This document shows positions 35,180-42,147 of a stretch of 64,000 nt of DNA, piece after piece. The stretch comes from Acetivibrio alkalicellulosi (GTDB lineage Bacteria > Bacillota > Clostridia > Acetivibrionales > Acetivibrionaceae). The notes below the pieces were generated by a model. The model had not been told where the DNA came from. It was given only the letters and a program-made list of their open reading frames with translations, and did not search any database. Location: the NCBI GenBank assembly GCA_008125075.1, contig VLTH01000002.1, positions 831,688 to 895,687 on the forward strand, in the 5' to 3' direction. Made by a program: the position numbers and the translations under genes. The number at the start of each line of letters is the position of its first letter. The first letter of the stretch is position 1.

Positions 35180-35929
35180 ATGGAAGATGGAAATGCCTAT
35201 TCAGGATTTGCTTATGTTTATGATCAGTTAATGTATGATGTAAATTATATAAAATGGTGCAATTTTATTGAGAATATATTTAAAACTCATGGGCAAAAAC
35301 CAAACTTAGTATTGGATTTGGCATGTGGAACAGGTAGTTTTTTAATTGAAATGGCTAAAAGAGGATATGATATGATAGGAGTAGACCTATCTATGGATAT
35401 GCTAAACTGCGCAAAACAAAAATCAGGAGATTTAAAAAACATCCTATACTTAAACCAAGATATTATAGATTTTGAATTATACGGAACTGTGGATGCTGTT
35501 GTATGTTTAATGGACAGTATAAACTATATTACCGACAAAAGAAATTTAAAAAAGTTATTAAAGAAAGTACATAACTATTTAAACAATGGTGGGTTATTTA
35601 TTTTTGATATAAATACACCGTATAAGTTTAAAAAAATACTAAAGGATAATGTATTTTATGATGTATCTGATGAAATATCATATATATGGCAAAATTACTA
35701 TGACAGTACAAGGAAAATATGCCAAATTGAATTGACAATATTTAAAAAAGAAAATAGTGTTTATACAAGGATGGATGAAACTCACTATGAAAGGTGTTAT
35801 GAGATAGATGAATTAAAAGAAATAATACAAAATAGCAATTTAGAGTTAATAGACATATATGATGATCTAGAGTTGTGTAAACCTTCTCAAAGTAGCCAAA
35901 GAGTTTTTTATGTGTGTAAAAAACCATAG
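35180..35929 (+). CDS. Class I SAM-dependent methyltransferase
   Basis: The 249-residue protein has the Rossmann methyltransferase motifs: motif I LVLDLACGTGSFLIEMAKRG, motif II acidic residue in MIGVDLSMDML, and AVVCLMDSINYITD (motif IV-like). The N-terminal YSGFAYVYDQLMYDVNYIKW is common in the clostridial YcgJ/UbiE-like methyltransferases found near comEA or the ribosomal silencing factor. The substrate is unknown. GAAGGAGG precedes the ATG. It is followed by a repeat and an MGMT-like gene. Confidence 0.88.
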   Translation: MEDGNAYSGFAYVYDQLMYDVNYIKWCNFIENIFKTHGQKPNLVLDLACGTGSFLIEMAKRGYDMIGVDLSMDMLNCAKQKSGDLKNILYLNQDIIDFELYGTVDAVVCLMDSINYITDKRNLKKLLKKVHNYLNNGGLFIFDINTPYKFKKILKDNVFYDVSDEISYIWQNYYDSTRKICQIELTIFKKENSVYTRMDETHYERCYEIDELKEIIQNSNLELIDIYDDLELCKPSQSSQRVFYVCKKP

Positions 35930-35944
35930 AATTAAAAAGAGTAA

Positions 35945-36000
35945 ATATATCTTCTAAAAAGTTTGCTAAAAAAGCAAACTTTTTGAGAAGAATAGTATAT
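35945..36000 (+). repeat. Dispersed hairpin repeat (family R), partial copy 3
   Basis: The 56 bases match the right half of copies 1 and 2, including AAAGTTTGCTAAAAAAGCAAACTTT and GAGAAGAATAGTATAT broken across positions 35958-36000. Only the right-hand hairpin is kept. It lies between two genes on the same strand and may serve as a weak terminator. Confidence 0.7.
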
Positions 36001-36014
36001 AAAATAGGTGCGAC

Positions 36015-36347
36015 ATGACATATTATGAAAAAGTATATAAAATTGTATCACTCATACCAAAGGGGAAAGTAGCAACTTATGGACAAATAGCAAAACTTTC
36101 TGGTTTTCCAAAAAGGTCCAGAGTCATTGGATATGCCTTGCATAAAAATCCATATTATGGTGAAGTTCCTTGTCATAGAGTTGTTAATAGAAATGGCGAA
36201 ATAAGCTACTCTTTTGCATTTGGCGGTGAAATGGAACAGAGAAGATTACTTGAACAAGAAGGTATAGTTTTCGAGGAAAATGGGAAAATAAAATTAGAAA
36301 AATATTTGTGGAATCCTGAAAATTTAAGTGAATTTAAGTATGAATGA
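36015..36347 (+). CDS. MGMT-family DNA repair protein (Ada/Ogt C-terminal domain only)
   Basis: The 110-residue protein is the DNA-binding and active-site domain of O6-alkylguanine-DNA alkyltransferase without the usual N-terminal domain. VYKIVSLIPKGKVATYGQIAKLSG and the motif VPCHRVVNRNG are present. Because the cysteine of PCHRV is kept, it may transfer alkyl groups, unlike ATL proteins, in which it is replaced by tryptophan. Its short length resembles ATL proteins. It probably marks or repairs alkylated guanine. The start ATG 36015 has a weak upstream site (TAGGTG). Confidence 0.85.
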   Translation: MTYYEKVYKIVSLIPKGKVATYGQIAKLSGFPKRSRVIGYALHKNPYYGEVPCHRVVNRNGEISYSFAFGGEMEQRRLLEQEGIVFEENGKIKLEKYLWNPENLSEFKYE

Positions 36348-36509
36348 TATTACAAAGACGACAAAATATTCTTAAAATTTATGTAGATAATATGTAGGAA
36401 AGTACAAGTATTAGAAGGAATTCCTTTTAAAGCTGTATGCTGTTTAAAGATAGCGTACATGCATTTACACAAATGGTACAAAACAGAATAAATAATGATT
36501 AAAATGACA

Positions 36510-36538
36510 TTGACAAGCAATACAAAATATGATACAAT
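36510..36538 (+). promoter_or_regulatory. Promoter of the cold-shock protein gene
   Basis: TTGACA at 36510-36515 and TACAAT at 36533-36538 with a 17-base spacer. The predicted leader of about 60 bases before the ATG is long enough for the cold-responsive folding known for csp mRNAs, but no specific element was identified. Confidence 0.65.
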
Positions 36539-36608
36539 GTTAAAGATTTAGTAAGAGCATGGACATGTGCAAGCTAAGTTAAAGTATCAAGTTCAGGAGG
36601 AGTGCAGG

Positions 36609-36809
36609 ATGGAAAAAGGTAAAGTAAAATGGTTTAATGCTGAAAAAGGTTTCGGATTTATTGAGAGAGATGGAGGAAACGACGTTTTTGTTCATTTTTC
36701 AGCAATAAACATGGATGGCTACAAAACATTAGAAGAAGGTACTGAAGTTCAGTTCGAAGTTGTAGAAGGTGCAAAAGGACCTCAAGCTTCAAATGTGAGC
36801 AGGTGCTAA
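36609..36809 (+). CDS. Cold-shock protein (CspA family)
   Basis: The 66-residue protein is a single cold-shock domain. RNP1 is [10 protein letters not shown] and RNP2 is DVFVHFSAI, both intact, so it should bind single-stranded RNA and DNA and act as an RNA chaperone. [10 protein letters not shown] is the typical N-terminus. The ATG at 36609 follows AGGAGG by eight bases; longer in-frame starts lack a site. It has its own promoter and terminator, so it is a single-gene unit. Confidence 0.96.
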   Translation: MEKGKVKWFNAEKGFGFIERDGGNDVFVHFSAINMDGYKTLEEGTEVQFEVVEGAKGPQASNVSRC

Positions 36810-36847
36810 TTAGGTCTTTATAATTAACATAAAAATGACCGAAAGTA

Positions 36848-36873
36848 CCCCGGTATATTAATACCGGGGTTTT
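36848..36873 (+). terminator. Intrinsic terminator after the cold-shock gene
   Basis: CCCCGGTAT at 36848-36856 pairs with ATACCGGGG at 36861-36869 around a four-base loop and is followed by TTTTC. Confidence 0.9.
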
Positions 36874-36932
36874 CAATTGCAATATTTTATTTAATATCAT
36901 AAATCTAGGAGTACAAAGGTGGAATGAGAAAA

Positions 36933-37811
36933 ATGGAAGATTATGTAGTTAGGGCTACTGCGGATGATGGAAAAATAAGAGCTGTAGCAGCAGTTACAAC
37001 AAACATAGTGAAGAAAGCTCAAAATATTCATGGATTATCTCCTCTAGCTTCTGTAGCTATCGGAAGAACCCTTACAGCAGCAGTCTTAATGTCAACATTT
37101 TCAAAAAGCCCAAAAGAAGTTCAAACAATACAAATAAAAGGAGACGGACCATTAGGTGGGATTGTTGTAGTATCTGATTCAAATGCAAATGTAAGAGGAT
37201 ATGTAAATAATCCGTTAGTTTATTTACCACTTAATAGTAAGGGTAAGTTTGATGTAGCAGGAGCTGTTGGTAATGGATACTTAAATATAATTAAGGATTT
37301 AGGATTAAAAGAGCCCTATATAGGTTATGTTGATTTAATCTCTGGAGAAATTGCAGAAGATATAGCATATTATTATGCATATTCAGAACAGATACCAACA
37401 AGTGTTGCTTTAGGTGTTCTTGCAAATTCAAACGAAATTATTGAAAATGCAGGAGGATTTATAATTCAGGTAATGCCAGGTGCTAATGATGATACAATCA
37501 CACTTATTGAAGAGAAAATAAGCTCTATACCATCTGTTACTAGTTTTTTGTCACAAGGGAAATTACCAGAAGACATTTTAGCAGAGATTCTTTCTGAAAT
37601 AAACCTTAAAATTATACAAAAAAGCCCATGTAATTATTTGTGCAACTGCTCTCAAGACCGTATGCAAAGAAACATACTGAGCCTAGGAAGAGCGGAAATA
37701 TTAGAAATTGTTGAGGAACAAGGTGGAGCCCAAACACAGTGTCATTTCTGTAATAAAAAATATAATTTTTCTAAACAGGATCTAATGAGTCTAATTAATG
37801 AGGGTTTATAG
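36933..37811 (+). CDS. hslO: Redox-regulated chaperone Hsp33
   Basis: The 292-residue chaperone protects unfolded proteins under oxidative stress. The N-terminal domain has GRTLTAAVLMS and IQIKGDGPLGGI, and the C-terminal zinc switch has its four cysteines as CNC and CHFC separated by about 30 residues. Length matches the family (about 290). ATG 36933 is ten bases after AAAGGTGG and is preferred over 36924. It stands between the cold-shock gene and the tRNA array. Confidence 0.95.
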   Translation: MEDYVVRATADDGKIRAVAAVTTNIVKKAQNIHGLSPLASVAIGRTLTAAVLMSTFSKSPKEVQTIQIKGDGPLGGIVVVSDSNANVRGYVNNPLVYLPLNSKGKFDVAGAVGNGYLNIIKDLGLKEPYIGYVDLISGEIAEDIAYYYAYSEQIPTSVALGVLANSNEIIENAGGFIIQVMPGANDDTITLIEEKISSIPSVTSFLSQGKLPEDILAEILSEINLKIIQKSPCNYLCNCSQDRMQRNILSLGRAEILEIVEEQGGAQTQCHFCNKKYNFSKQDLMSLINEGL

Positions 37812-37909
37812 AAATGATTTGAGAGTAGAGATATATAAAGTATTAAAGAGAAAACCAAAGTAAAAAAGAGTAATTGAAAAGTAAATTAAAAATAAGGGTG
37901 TTTTAGCTA

Positions 37910-37938
37910 TTGACTTTATGATATAATTTTTGTATACT
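37910..37938 (+). promoter_or_regulatory. Promoter of the tRNA array
   Basis: TTGACT at 37910-37915 and TATACT at 37933-37938 are separated by 17 bases and end 30 bases before the first tRNA. The five tRNA genes follow without a clear internal promoter and end in one strong terminator. Confidence 0.7.
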
Positions 37939-37968
37939 ATCAATTGTCGCTAAAATAAAGTGTCATGT

Positions 37969-38044
37969 GGGCGCATAGCTCAGCTGGGAGAGCATCTGCC
38001 TTACAAGCAGGGGGTCATAGGTTCGAGCCCTATTGTGCCCACCA
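37969..38044 (+). tRNA. tRNA-Val (anticodon TAC)
   Basis: A full cloverleaf of 76 bases: acceptor GGGCGCA/TGTGCCC, D arm GCTC-GAGC, anticodon loop CTTACAA, T arm with GGTTCGAGCC, discriminator A and an encoded CCA. It is the first gene of a five-tRNA array. Confidence 0.96.
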
Positions 38045-38048
38045 CATT

Positions 38049-38125
38049 GGCCCGGTAGTTCAGTTGGTTAGAATGCCAGCCTGTCACGCTGGAGGTCGAG
38101 GGTTCGAGCCCCTTCCGGGTCGCCA
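38049..38125 (+). tRNA. tRNA-Asp (anticodon GTC)
   Basis: A full 77-base cloverleaf: acceptor GGCCCGG/CCGGGTC (one G-T pair), anticodon stem-loop CCAGC-CTGTCAC-GCTGG, T loop TTCGAGC, discriminator G and encoded CCA. Four bases separate it from tRNA-Val. Confidence 0.96.
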
Positions 38126-38129
38126 ATTT

Positions 38130-38205
<76 letters not shown>

Positions 38206-38261
38206 AAAATTTTTGCGAAGCAAAATATCTAACCATAGTTTCCTTCGCAAAAATAAAATAT

Positions 38262-38336
38262 GCGGGTTTAACTCAGCGGTAGAGTGTCACCTTGCCAAGG
38301 TGAAAGTCGCGAGTTCAAATCTCGTAACCCGCTCCA
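38262..38336 (+). tRNA. tRNA-Gly (anticodon GCC)
   Basis: A full 75-base cloverleaf: acceptor GCGGGTT/AACCCGC, anticodon loop TTGCCAA, T loop TTCAAAT, discriminator T and encoded CCA. Confidence 0.96.
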
Positions 38337-38389
38337 TAGAAGCCTTAATCAGAATATCAGTGCATATGATGAACTGATATTCTTAATAT

Positions 38390-38464
<75 letters not shown>

Positions 38465-38465
38465 A

Positions 38466-38513
38466 AGCAAAAAAAGCTTGACTGTCAGGGGTGACAGTCA
38501 AGCTTTTTTTGCT
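38466..38513 (+). terminator. Terminator of the tRNA array (22-bp perfect stem)
   Basis: Bases 38466-38487 pair exactly with 38492-38513 across a GGGG loop; the stem core is GCTTGACTGTCA/TGACAGTCAAGC and the right arm has seven T's. A closely related stem with core AGCTTGAC/GTCAAGCT follows the next gene pair at 39726. Confidence 0.92.
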
Positions 38514-38557
38514 GTTTTACTGTATTTGAAGTTAACTAATCTAACTAATCTGTCTAA

Positions 38558-38586
38558 TTGTTGTAACCTACTTTTTGTGATATACT
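38558..38586 (+). promoter_or_regulatory. Probable promoter of the RelA/SpoT-like gene
   Basis: TTGTTG at 38558-38563 and TATACT at 38581-38586 are 17 bases apart and lie 31 bases before the start codon. Confidence 0.5.
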
Positions 38587-38617
38587 TTTAGTAAGTAAAC
38601 TTTTACTGGGGTGAGGA

Positions 38618-39334
38618 ATGAGTAGTATATTTACAGATGATGGTGTCGGATTGTGGGGTATTCTACAGAAAATTAACAGTTATAATGTTAATAAAAGCTT
38701 TCCATCATTGAAGAAGACAATCAGGAATTTTAATTTTACGGATGTTTATACAGATATCCTCAACTATATGGAATTCATCATAGACTACACGGAAGAATTG
38801 GAAAATTATTTTGAGGAAAATATAATAAAAAACAATGATACAGTTATGCGCTTTAAGGCTGAAGCTTCAATGAAAGCAAAGTGGAATAAAAATATTGAGA
38901 TGTCAAAGCAGTTTCGAGAAGTATGTAATGATATTTTGGGTATAAGAGTAATTACATGCTTAAATCAAAGTGATTTAGAAATTGAAGTAGACAATATAAT
39001 AAATACAGTTAATGGATATAAAGTTGATGTGGTTAACTTTTATGCAAGCCCAAAAAGTAGAGATGATGGATATAGGGGAGTACACTTGTATTTTAGGAAT
39101 AATTCTAATTGCTATCCTGTGGAAATACAGTTTTGGACTCGCAAGGATTGGCTGTTAAACAAATATACGCACGAAGTAATATATAAGCAAAACTTCAAGC
39201 AGGAGGATATAATAAATTATCCTTTAGCCTTGAGAAAATGGATTGAACAAATGCCGGATAAACCAGAGGAAATTATGAGTTATGAGGATTATTTGTATAC
39301 CATGCTTCAATCAGTTTATAAGGAGGATGAGTAG
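38618..39334 (+). CDS. RelA/SpoT-fold synthetase (small alarmone synthetase or toxSAS-like)
   Basis: The 238-residue protein has one RelA/SpoT nucleotidyltransferase domain and no hydrolase, TGS or ACT domain. Landmarks are RFKAEASMKAKWNKN (substrate-binding basic stretch), DILGIRVITC, DDGYRGVHLYFR (equivalent of the GYRSxH motif) and PVEIQFWT (equivalent of VEIQIRT with the catalytic glutamate). Known relatives make (p)ppGpp, or in toxSAS toxins make (pp)pApp or pyrophosphorylate the tRNA CCA end. GGGGTGAGGA precedes the ATG. The next small gene starts one base after its stop, a toxin-antitoxin-like arrangement, and the pair lies directly behind the tRNA array. Which reaction it performs cannot be told. 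Confidence 0.85.
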   Translation: MSSIFTDDGVGLWGILQKINSYNVNKSFPSLKKTIRNFNFTDVYTDILNYMEFIIDYTEELENYFEENIIKNNDTVMRFKAEASMKAKWNKNIEMSKQFREVCNDILGIRVITCLNQSDLEIEVDNIINTVNGYKVDVVNFYASPKSRDDGYRGVHLYFRNNSNCYPVEIQFWTRKDWLLNKYTHEVIYKQNFKQEDIINYPLALRKWIEQMPDKPEEIMSYEDYLYTMLQSVYKEDE

Positions 39335-39335
39335 C

Positions 39336-39683
39336 ATGAAAACATACATTTTTGCTAGAAAAATAGGAACTAGCGCAACAAAGATTATGGAAATTGATAA
39401 AAAAGAAGCTGTTCGAGTGATGAAGGAAAACAGGAACAGCGATTACCAACTTGGCATGCTCACTGGAGGTAGTTTTGATACTGTTATTAAGGTGTATGGA
39501 GAATATGCACCGTTTCATAGAGTAAAAACTATTCAGGAATTAGTAAAGCCGGATGAGAAAATTCATTTGGGATTGAAAAAACTGGTGAAGGGAAGAATGT
39601 CACGTGTTAAATGTAAGAAAACAACTGTGAATCCGACTCAAAGGAGACAAGTAAAGGTTGAACATGCAAGACGAAGCCAGTAG
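39336..39683 (+). CDS. Small basic partner of the RelA/SpoT-like protein
   Basis: The 115-residue protein starts MKTYIFARKIGTSATKIMEI one base after the upstream stop codon, with AAGGAGG inside the end of the upstream gene, so the two are translationally coupled. It has no family I recognise. The N-terminal half is mixed alpha/beta; the C-terminal 40 residues are strongly basic (KKLVKGRMSRVKCKKTTV and onward), suggesting nucleic-acid binding. By position it could be an antitoxin or an RNA-binding adaptor. A terminator follows. Confidence 0.7.
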   Translation: MKTYIFARKIGTSATKIMEIDKKEAVRVMKENRNSDYQLGMLTGGSFDTVIKVYGEYAPFHRVKTIQELVKPDEKIHLGLKKLVKGRMSRVKCKKTTVNPTQRRQVKVEHARRSQ

Positions 39684-39725
39684 TAAAAAAAGTGGTAAAA
39701 GTAATATATGTTGTTAGATTTCTGA

Positions 39726-39763
39726 AGCTTGACGGTCAAGGATAACAGTCAAGCTGATTTTTT
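39726..39763 (+). terminator. Terminator after the RelA/SpoT-like pair
   Basis: AGCTTGAC at 39726-39733 pairs with GTCAAGCT at 39748-39755 and is followed by a T-run. Stem and loop sequence closely resemble the tRNA-array terminator at 38466-38513, so the gene pair sits between two related hairpins. Confidence 0.8.
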
Positions 39764-40007
39764 TGTACGCCCAGCATGGGCGTTCACTTATCAGTAAAAG
39801 TCCTCCGGGATATGCCGGTTTTGTTACTGAATTTGATGTAAAGAGTTATGGATTCCTATTTTATGCAGTACGGTGAAGGTATTTACTATGCTTTCATCTG
39901 TGAAGAATGTAGAAATGCGACTATTCAATATCAACAGACATAATGTGTTGACTGAACGGTTTGGAGGTTATATATGCTTACAATAATATTAGATAACTAG
40001 AAAGTAG
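39764..40007. other. Intergenic DNA with unexplained hairpins
   Basis: No gene is supported. GCCCAGCATGGGC near 39769 is a tight palindrome, and bases about 39789-39832 can fold into a two-part hairpin (TCAGTAA/TTACTGA enclosing CCGG/CCGG). The rest has short open frames without ribosome binding sites. It may be debris of an RNA element. Confidence 0.4.
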
Positions 40008-40037
40008 TTGACAGAGAAGAGTAAATTATAATAAAAT
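40008..40037 (+). promoter_or_regulatory. Promoter of HW-peptide unit 1
   Basis: A perfect TTGACA at 40008-40013 is followed after 18 bases by TAAAAT at 40032-40037. The start codon is 40 bases further on. Units 2 and 3 have the same layout. Confidence 0.6.
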
Positions 40038-40077
40038 CTACTCAATGATATTAAGGTAAATGGAAGGAGGATGAACA

Positions 40078-40305
40078 ATGCATATAGATAAATGTTGGAA
40101 ACAAGGGGAAAATGATACATCACTTGAATTTATGCATGAATCAGTTATGAATATGCATATGCATTGGCTTAATCCTCTGTTGTTTAAACGTAAAAGCAAA
40201 TATTACTTTCACTACAATAAAACATTACGTATACATATGAGAGAGATAGAGTGGTTAAGTCAAACAAAAGATTTAACCACTTTTTTTAGTCTTGGAACAA
40301 AGTGA
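40078..40305 (+). CDS. HW-motif small peptide, unit 1
   Basis: The frame of 75 codons begins MHIDKCWKQGEND after AAGGAGGA and contains NMHMHWLNPLLFKRK, which matches CIHWLNSLYIKC of unit 2 and CIHWIDPLLHKC of unit 3. The part past about codon 55 reads through the terminator-like hairpin at 40250-40281, so the ancestral peptide was probably shorter, as in unit 2 (41 residues), and has lost its stop. It lies between a strong promoter and the Pnkp-like kinase gene. It could be a leader peptide or a free small protein; no known family is recognised. Confidence 0.6.
   Translation: MHIDKCWKQGENDTSLEFMHESVMNMHMHWLNPLLFKRKSKYYFHYNKTLRIHMREIEWLSQTKDLTTFFSLGTK
40250..40287 (+). terminator. Conserved hairpin of HW-peptide unit 1
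   Basis: AGTGGTTAA at 40250-40258 pairs with TTAACCACT at 40273-40281 and is followed by TTTTTT. Hairpins of units 2 and 3 share the sequence GGTTAAGTC and show a compensatory T-A to C-G change. It overlaps the end of the peptide frame and lies 48 bases before the kinase gene. Confidence 0.75.
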
Positions 40306-40334
40306 AAGCAAAAGTTTTAAGTTAAGGAGTTACT

Positions 40335-40719
40335 ATGGAAGCTGTTATTTTTATTGGGATACAGGCAACAGGTAAAAGCACCTTTTATAAGGAAAATTTT
40401 TTTAAAACACACATAAGAATTAACCTAGATATGTTAAAGACTAGGAACAGGGAAGATATATTTCTTGATGCTTGCATAAAAGCAAAACAACCTTTTGTAG
40501 TGGATAATACTAATCCATCTGTGGATAATACTAATCCATCTATTGAGGACAGAAAGAAATATATTGATGTAGCAAAAAGTGGGAAATTCAAGGTTGCAGG
40601 TTATTACTTTCAGTCAAGCATAGCCTGATGCAATAAAGAAAAATGAAAGAAGAGAGGGTAAGGACTATATCCCTCTAGCAGGCATAAAAAGTACACATGC
40701 AAAATTGCAGTTACCTTAG
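40335..40719 (+). pseudogene. T4-Pnkp-like polynucleotide kinase, frameshifted and truncated
   Basis: The first frame (40335-40628) reads MEAVIFIGIQATGKSTFYKE with Walker A GIQATGKST, then NLDMLKTRNREDIFLDAC and the DNTN motif of Pnkp-type 5'-kinases, then GYYFQSS. It hits a stop at 40626, but the +1 frame continues from 40624 as PDAIKKNERREGKDYIPLAGIKST to a stop at 40717, clearly the same family, so one frameshift broke it. The expected last residues are missing. A 21-bp tandem duplication at 40500-40541 doubles VDNTNPS. Such kinases act in RNA end repair. TAAGGAG precedes the ATG. Confidence 0.8.
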
Positions 40720-40954
40720 TACACAATGGATTAGAATATTCAGAGATTAAGAAGCAGGTCCGTTAGGAAGAAGCGCTCGTTGGCTCTGCGTGAATTTGCG
40801 CTTGGAATGGAGTCACTCGAACGTTTTGTAAGGAATGAGCCACTATATAGAGTGCATGAGTGTGTATTCGGAGTCCTAGCACTCGAAAGTGAGCCAGTAG
40901 ATCCGAGACTGTAGGTTTTGGACGCATATAGCACAATAAGAAGGTTGAATAAGT
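40720..40954. other. Intergenic DNA with GC-richer tail
   Basis: After the broken kinase there is an open stretch at about 40745-40912 whose translation has no recognised family and no ribosome binding site. The DNA is more GC-rich than its flanks. I see no clear gene or RNA. Confidence 0.35.
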
Positions 40955-41212
40955 ATGCTGGATTTCAATTTGTTTATGGACTTACACAATCATACAACAT
41001 GGTCTGATGGGACTGACAAGCCAGAAGATATAATACTAAATGCTATAAATCATCAGGTAGGAGCGGTTGGGATAACTGACCACTTCTGCAACGATGATAA
41101 ATACTCTTTGGGGTTTGATAAGCTGAGCAGACTTTGCTTTATTGATGTAAATTTGATGTTGTTGATAACATTCCAGATAGATGGCATTTGGAGCTTAGAG
41201 GTAAGGAAATAG
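40955..41212 (+). pseudogene. PHP-domain phosphoesterase, N-terminal fragment
   Basis: The 85-codon frame starts MLDFNLFMDLHNHTTWSDGTDKPEDIILNA and contains GAVGITDHFC. These are PHP motifs I (DLHNHTTWSDG) and II (ITDH) of metal-dependent phosphoesterases, but PHP proteins are 200-280 residues and the motifs with the remaining metal ligands are missing. The end (LMLLITFQIDGIWSLEV) does not look like the family, so a deletion probably removed most of the gene. It lies between the broken kinase and the kptA gene. Confidence 0.75.
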
Positions 41213-41282
41213 TGGATACATTAATTAAAAAGCTGCTCAAATATAATGGATGAAATGACGTTTTTAGGAAGGTTGATGATAA

Positions 41283-41822
41283 ATGGATTATACAAGATTA
41301 AGTAAAGCGATGTCTTTTGCATTAAGGCATGCGCCATGGTAATATGAGTTAGAGCTTGATGAACATGGGTGGGTAAATATTGAGCAACTACTATACTCCT
41401 TCCATGAGGAAAAGAAATGGTCTAAGTTAGATATTAAAGATATTGTTTACGTGGTGGAAAACTTTGATAAGAAGAGATTTGAATTAGAGGGCAAAAGAAT
41501 AAGAGCTTTGTATGGGCATTCAATCCCTCAGAAGATAATAAAGGAGCCATTGCAGCCACCTGAGATATTATATCATGGAACAACAAGGCGATTCTTATCA
41601 ATGATTAAGGAAAAGGGATTGATTCCTAAAGGAAGGCAATATGTTCATCTAGCTGTTGACACAGATATGGCTCTACAAGTTGGTAAAAGGAGAGATGACC
41701 ATCCTACTTTACTCATTATAGATGCTATGGATGCTTGGAATGAAGGAATTAAGTTTTATAAAGGAAATGAAAAAGTGTGGCTAGCCGATTTTATAGATCC
41801 CAAATATATAAACATGGGATAG
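41283..41822 (+). pseudogene. kptA: RNA 2'-phosphotransferase (KptA/Tpt1) with one in-frame stop
   Basis: Translation from ATG 41283 gives DYTRLSKAMSFALRHAPW, a TAA at 41340-41342, then in the same frame YELELDEHGWVNIEQLL through to the TAG-free end at 41822. All KptA/Tpt1 landmarks are there: LRH, the RxxxGHS motif as RALYGHS, LYHGT, and the GKRRDDHP site. The enzyme moves an internal RNA 2'-phosphate to NAD, as in the last step of fungal tRNA splicing; in bacteria it is linked to RNA repair. The single stop at codon 20 means either recent decay, or translation of a shortened form; a start at TTT-adjacent codons is not obvious. Total length of 180 codons fits the family. Confidence 0.85.
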
Positions 41823-41860
41823 CCAATAAGGGTTTAGGATTTATACTTTATATAATATAT

Positions 41861-41899
41861 AAAAAGTTTGCAGCATATCAAAGGTTGCAAACTTTTTGT
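41861..41899 (+). terminator. Terminator after kptA
   Basis: AAAAAGTTTGCA at 41861-41872 pairs with TGCAAACTTTTT at 41886-41897, giving a 12-bp stem with a T-rich right arm. It separates kptA from the tRNA-like RNA upstream of rsr. Confidence 0.85.
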
Positions 41900-42004
41900 C
41901 TTTTAATTGGTAATTTATTCTCGTATACTAAGAATGTAGTGAACAGTGCAGAAAAGAGTTACTTCATATGGGATGATTAATACTCTTTCCGATTTTCTCT
42001 CACT

Positions 42005-42145
42005 ATATTTTAGGGTAGTGCAGATTAGAGATACTTCGCCTATTACGCGAGAGGTCACTGGTTCGAGTCCAGTCATGGATATTCCATGTAGCTCAGATGG
42101 ATAGAGCACTTTATAAGCTCTAATCGATTTTCTCCCTATAAAATG
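42005..42145 (+). ncRNA. YrlA-like Y RNA: circularly permuted tRNA mimic
   Basis: From outside in: ATTTTAGGG (42007-42015) pairs with CCCTATAAAAT (42134-42144); GATTAGAG (42023-42030) pairs perfectly with CTCTAATC (42118-42125). Inside are the parts of a tRNA in permuted order: a 4-bp stem with a 7-base loop CTATTAC (42036-42050), a T arm ACTGG-TTCGAGT-CCAGT (42057-42073), an acceptor-like stem CATGGA/TCCATG closed by a 3-base loop TAT (42074-42088), and a D arm GCTC-AGATGGATA-GAGC (42091-42107). It lies directly upstream of rsr, where YrlA RNAs, the tRNA-mimicking partners of Rsr, are known to be encoded. The outer helix would be the Rsr-binding stem. No promoter was assigned. Confidence 0.8.
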
Positions 42146-42147
42146 TT

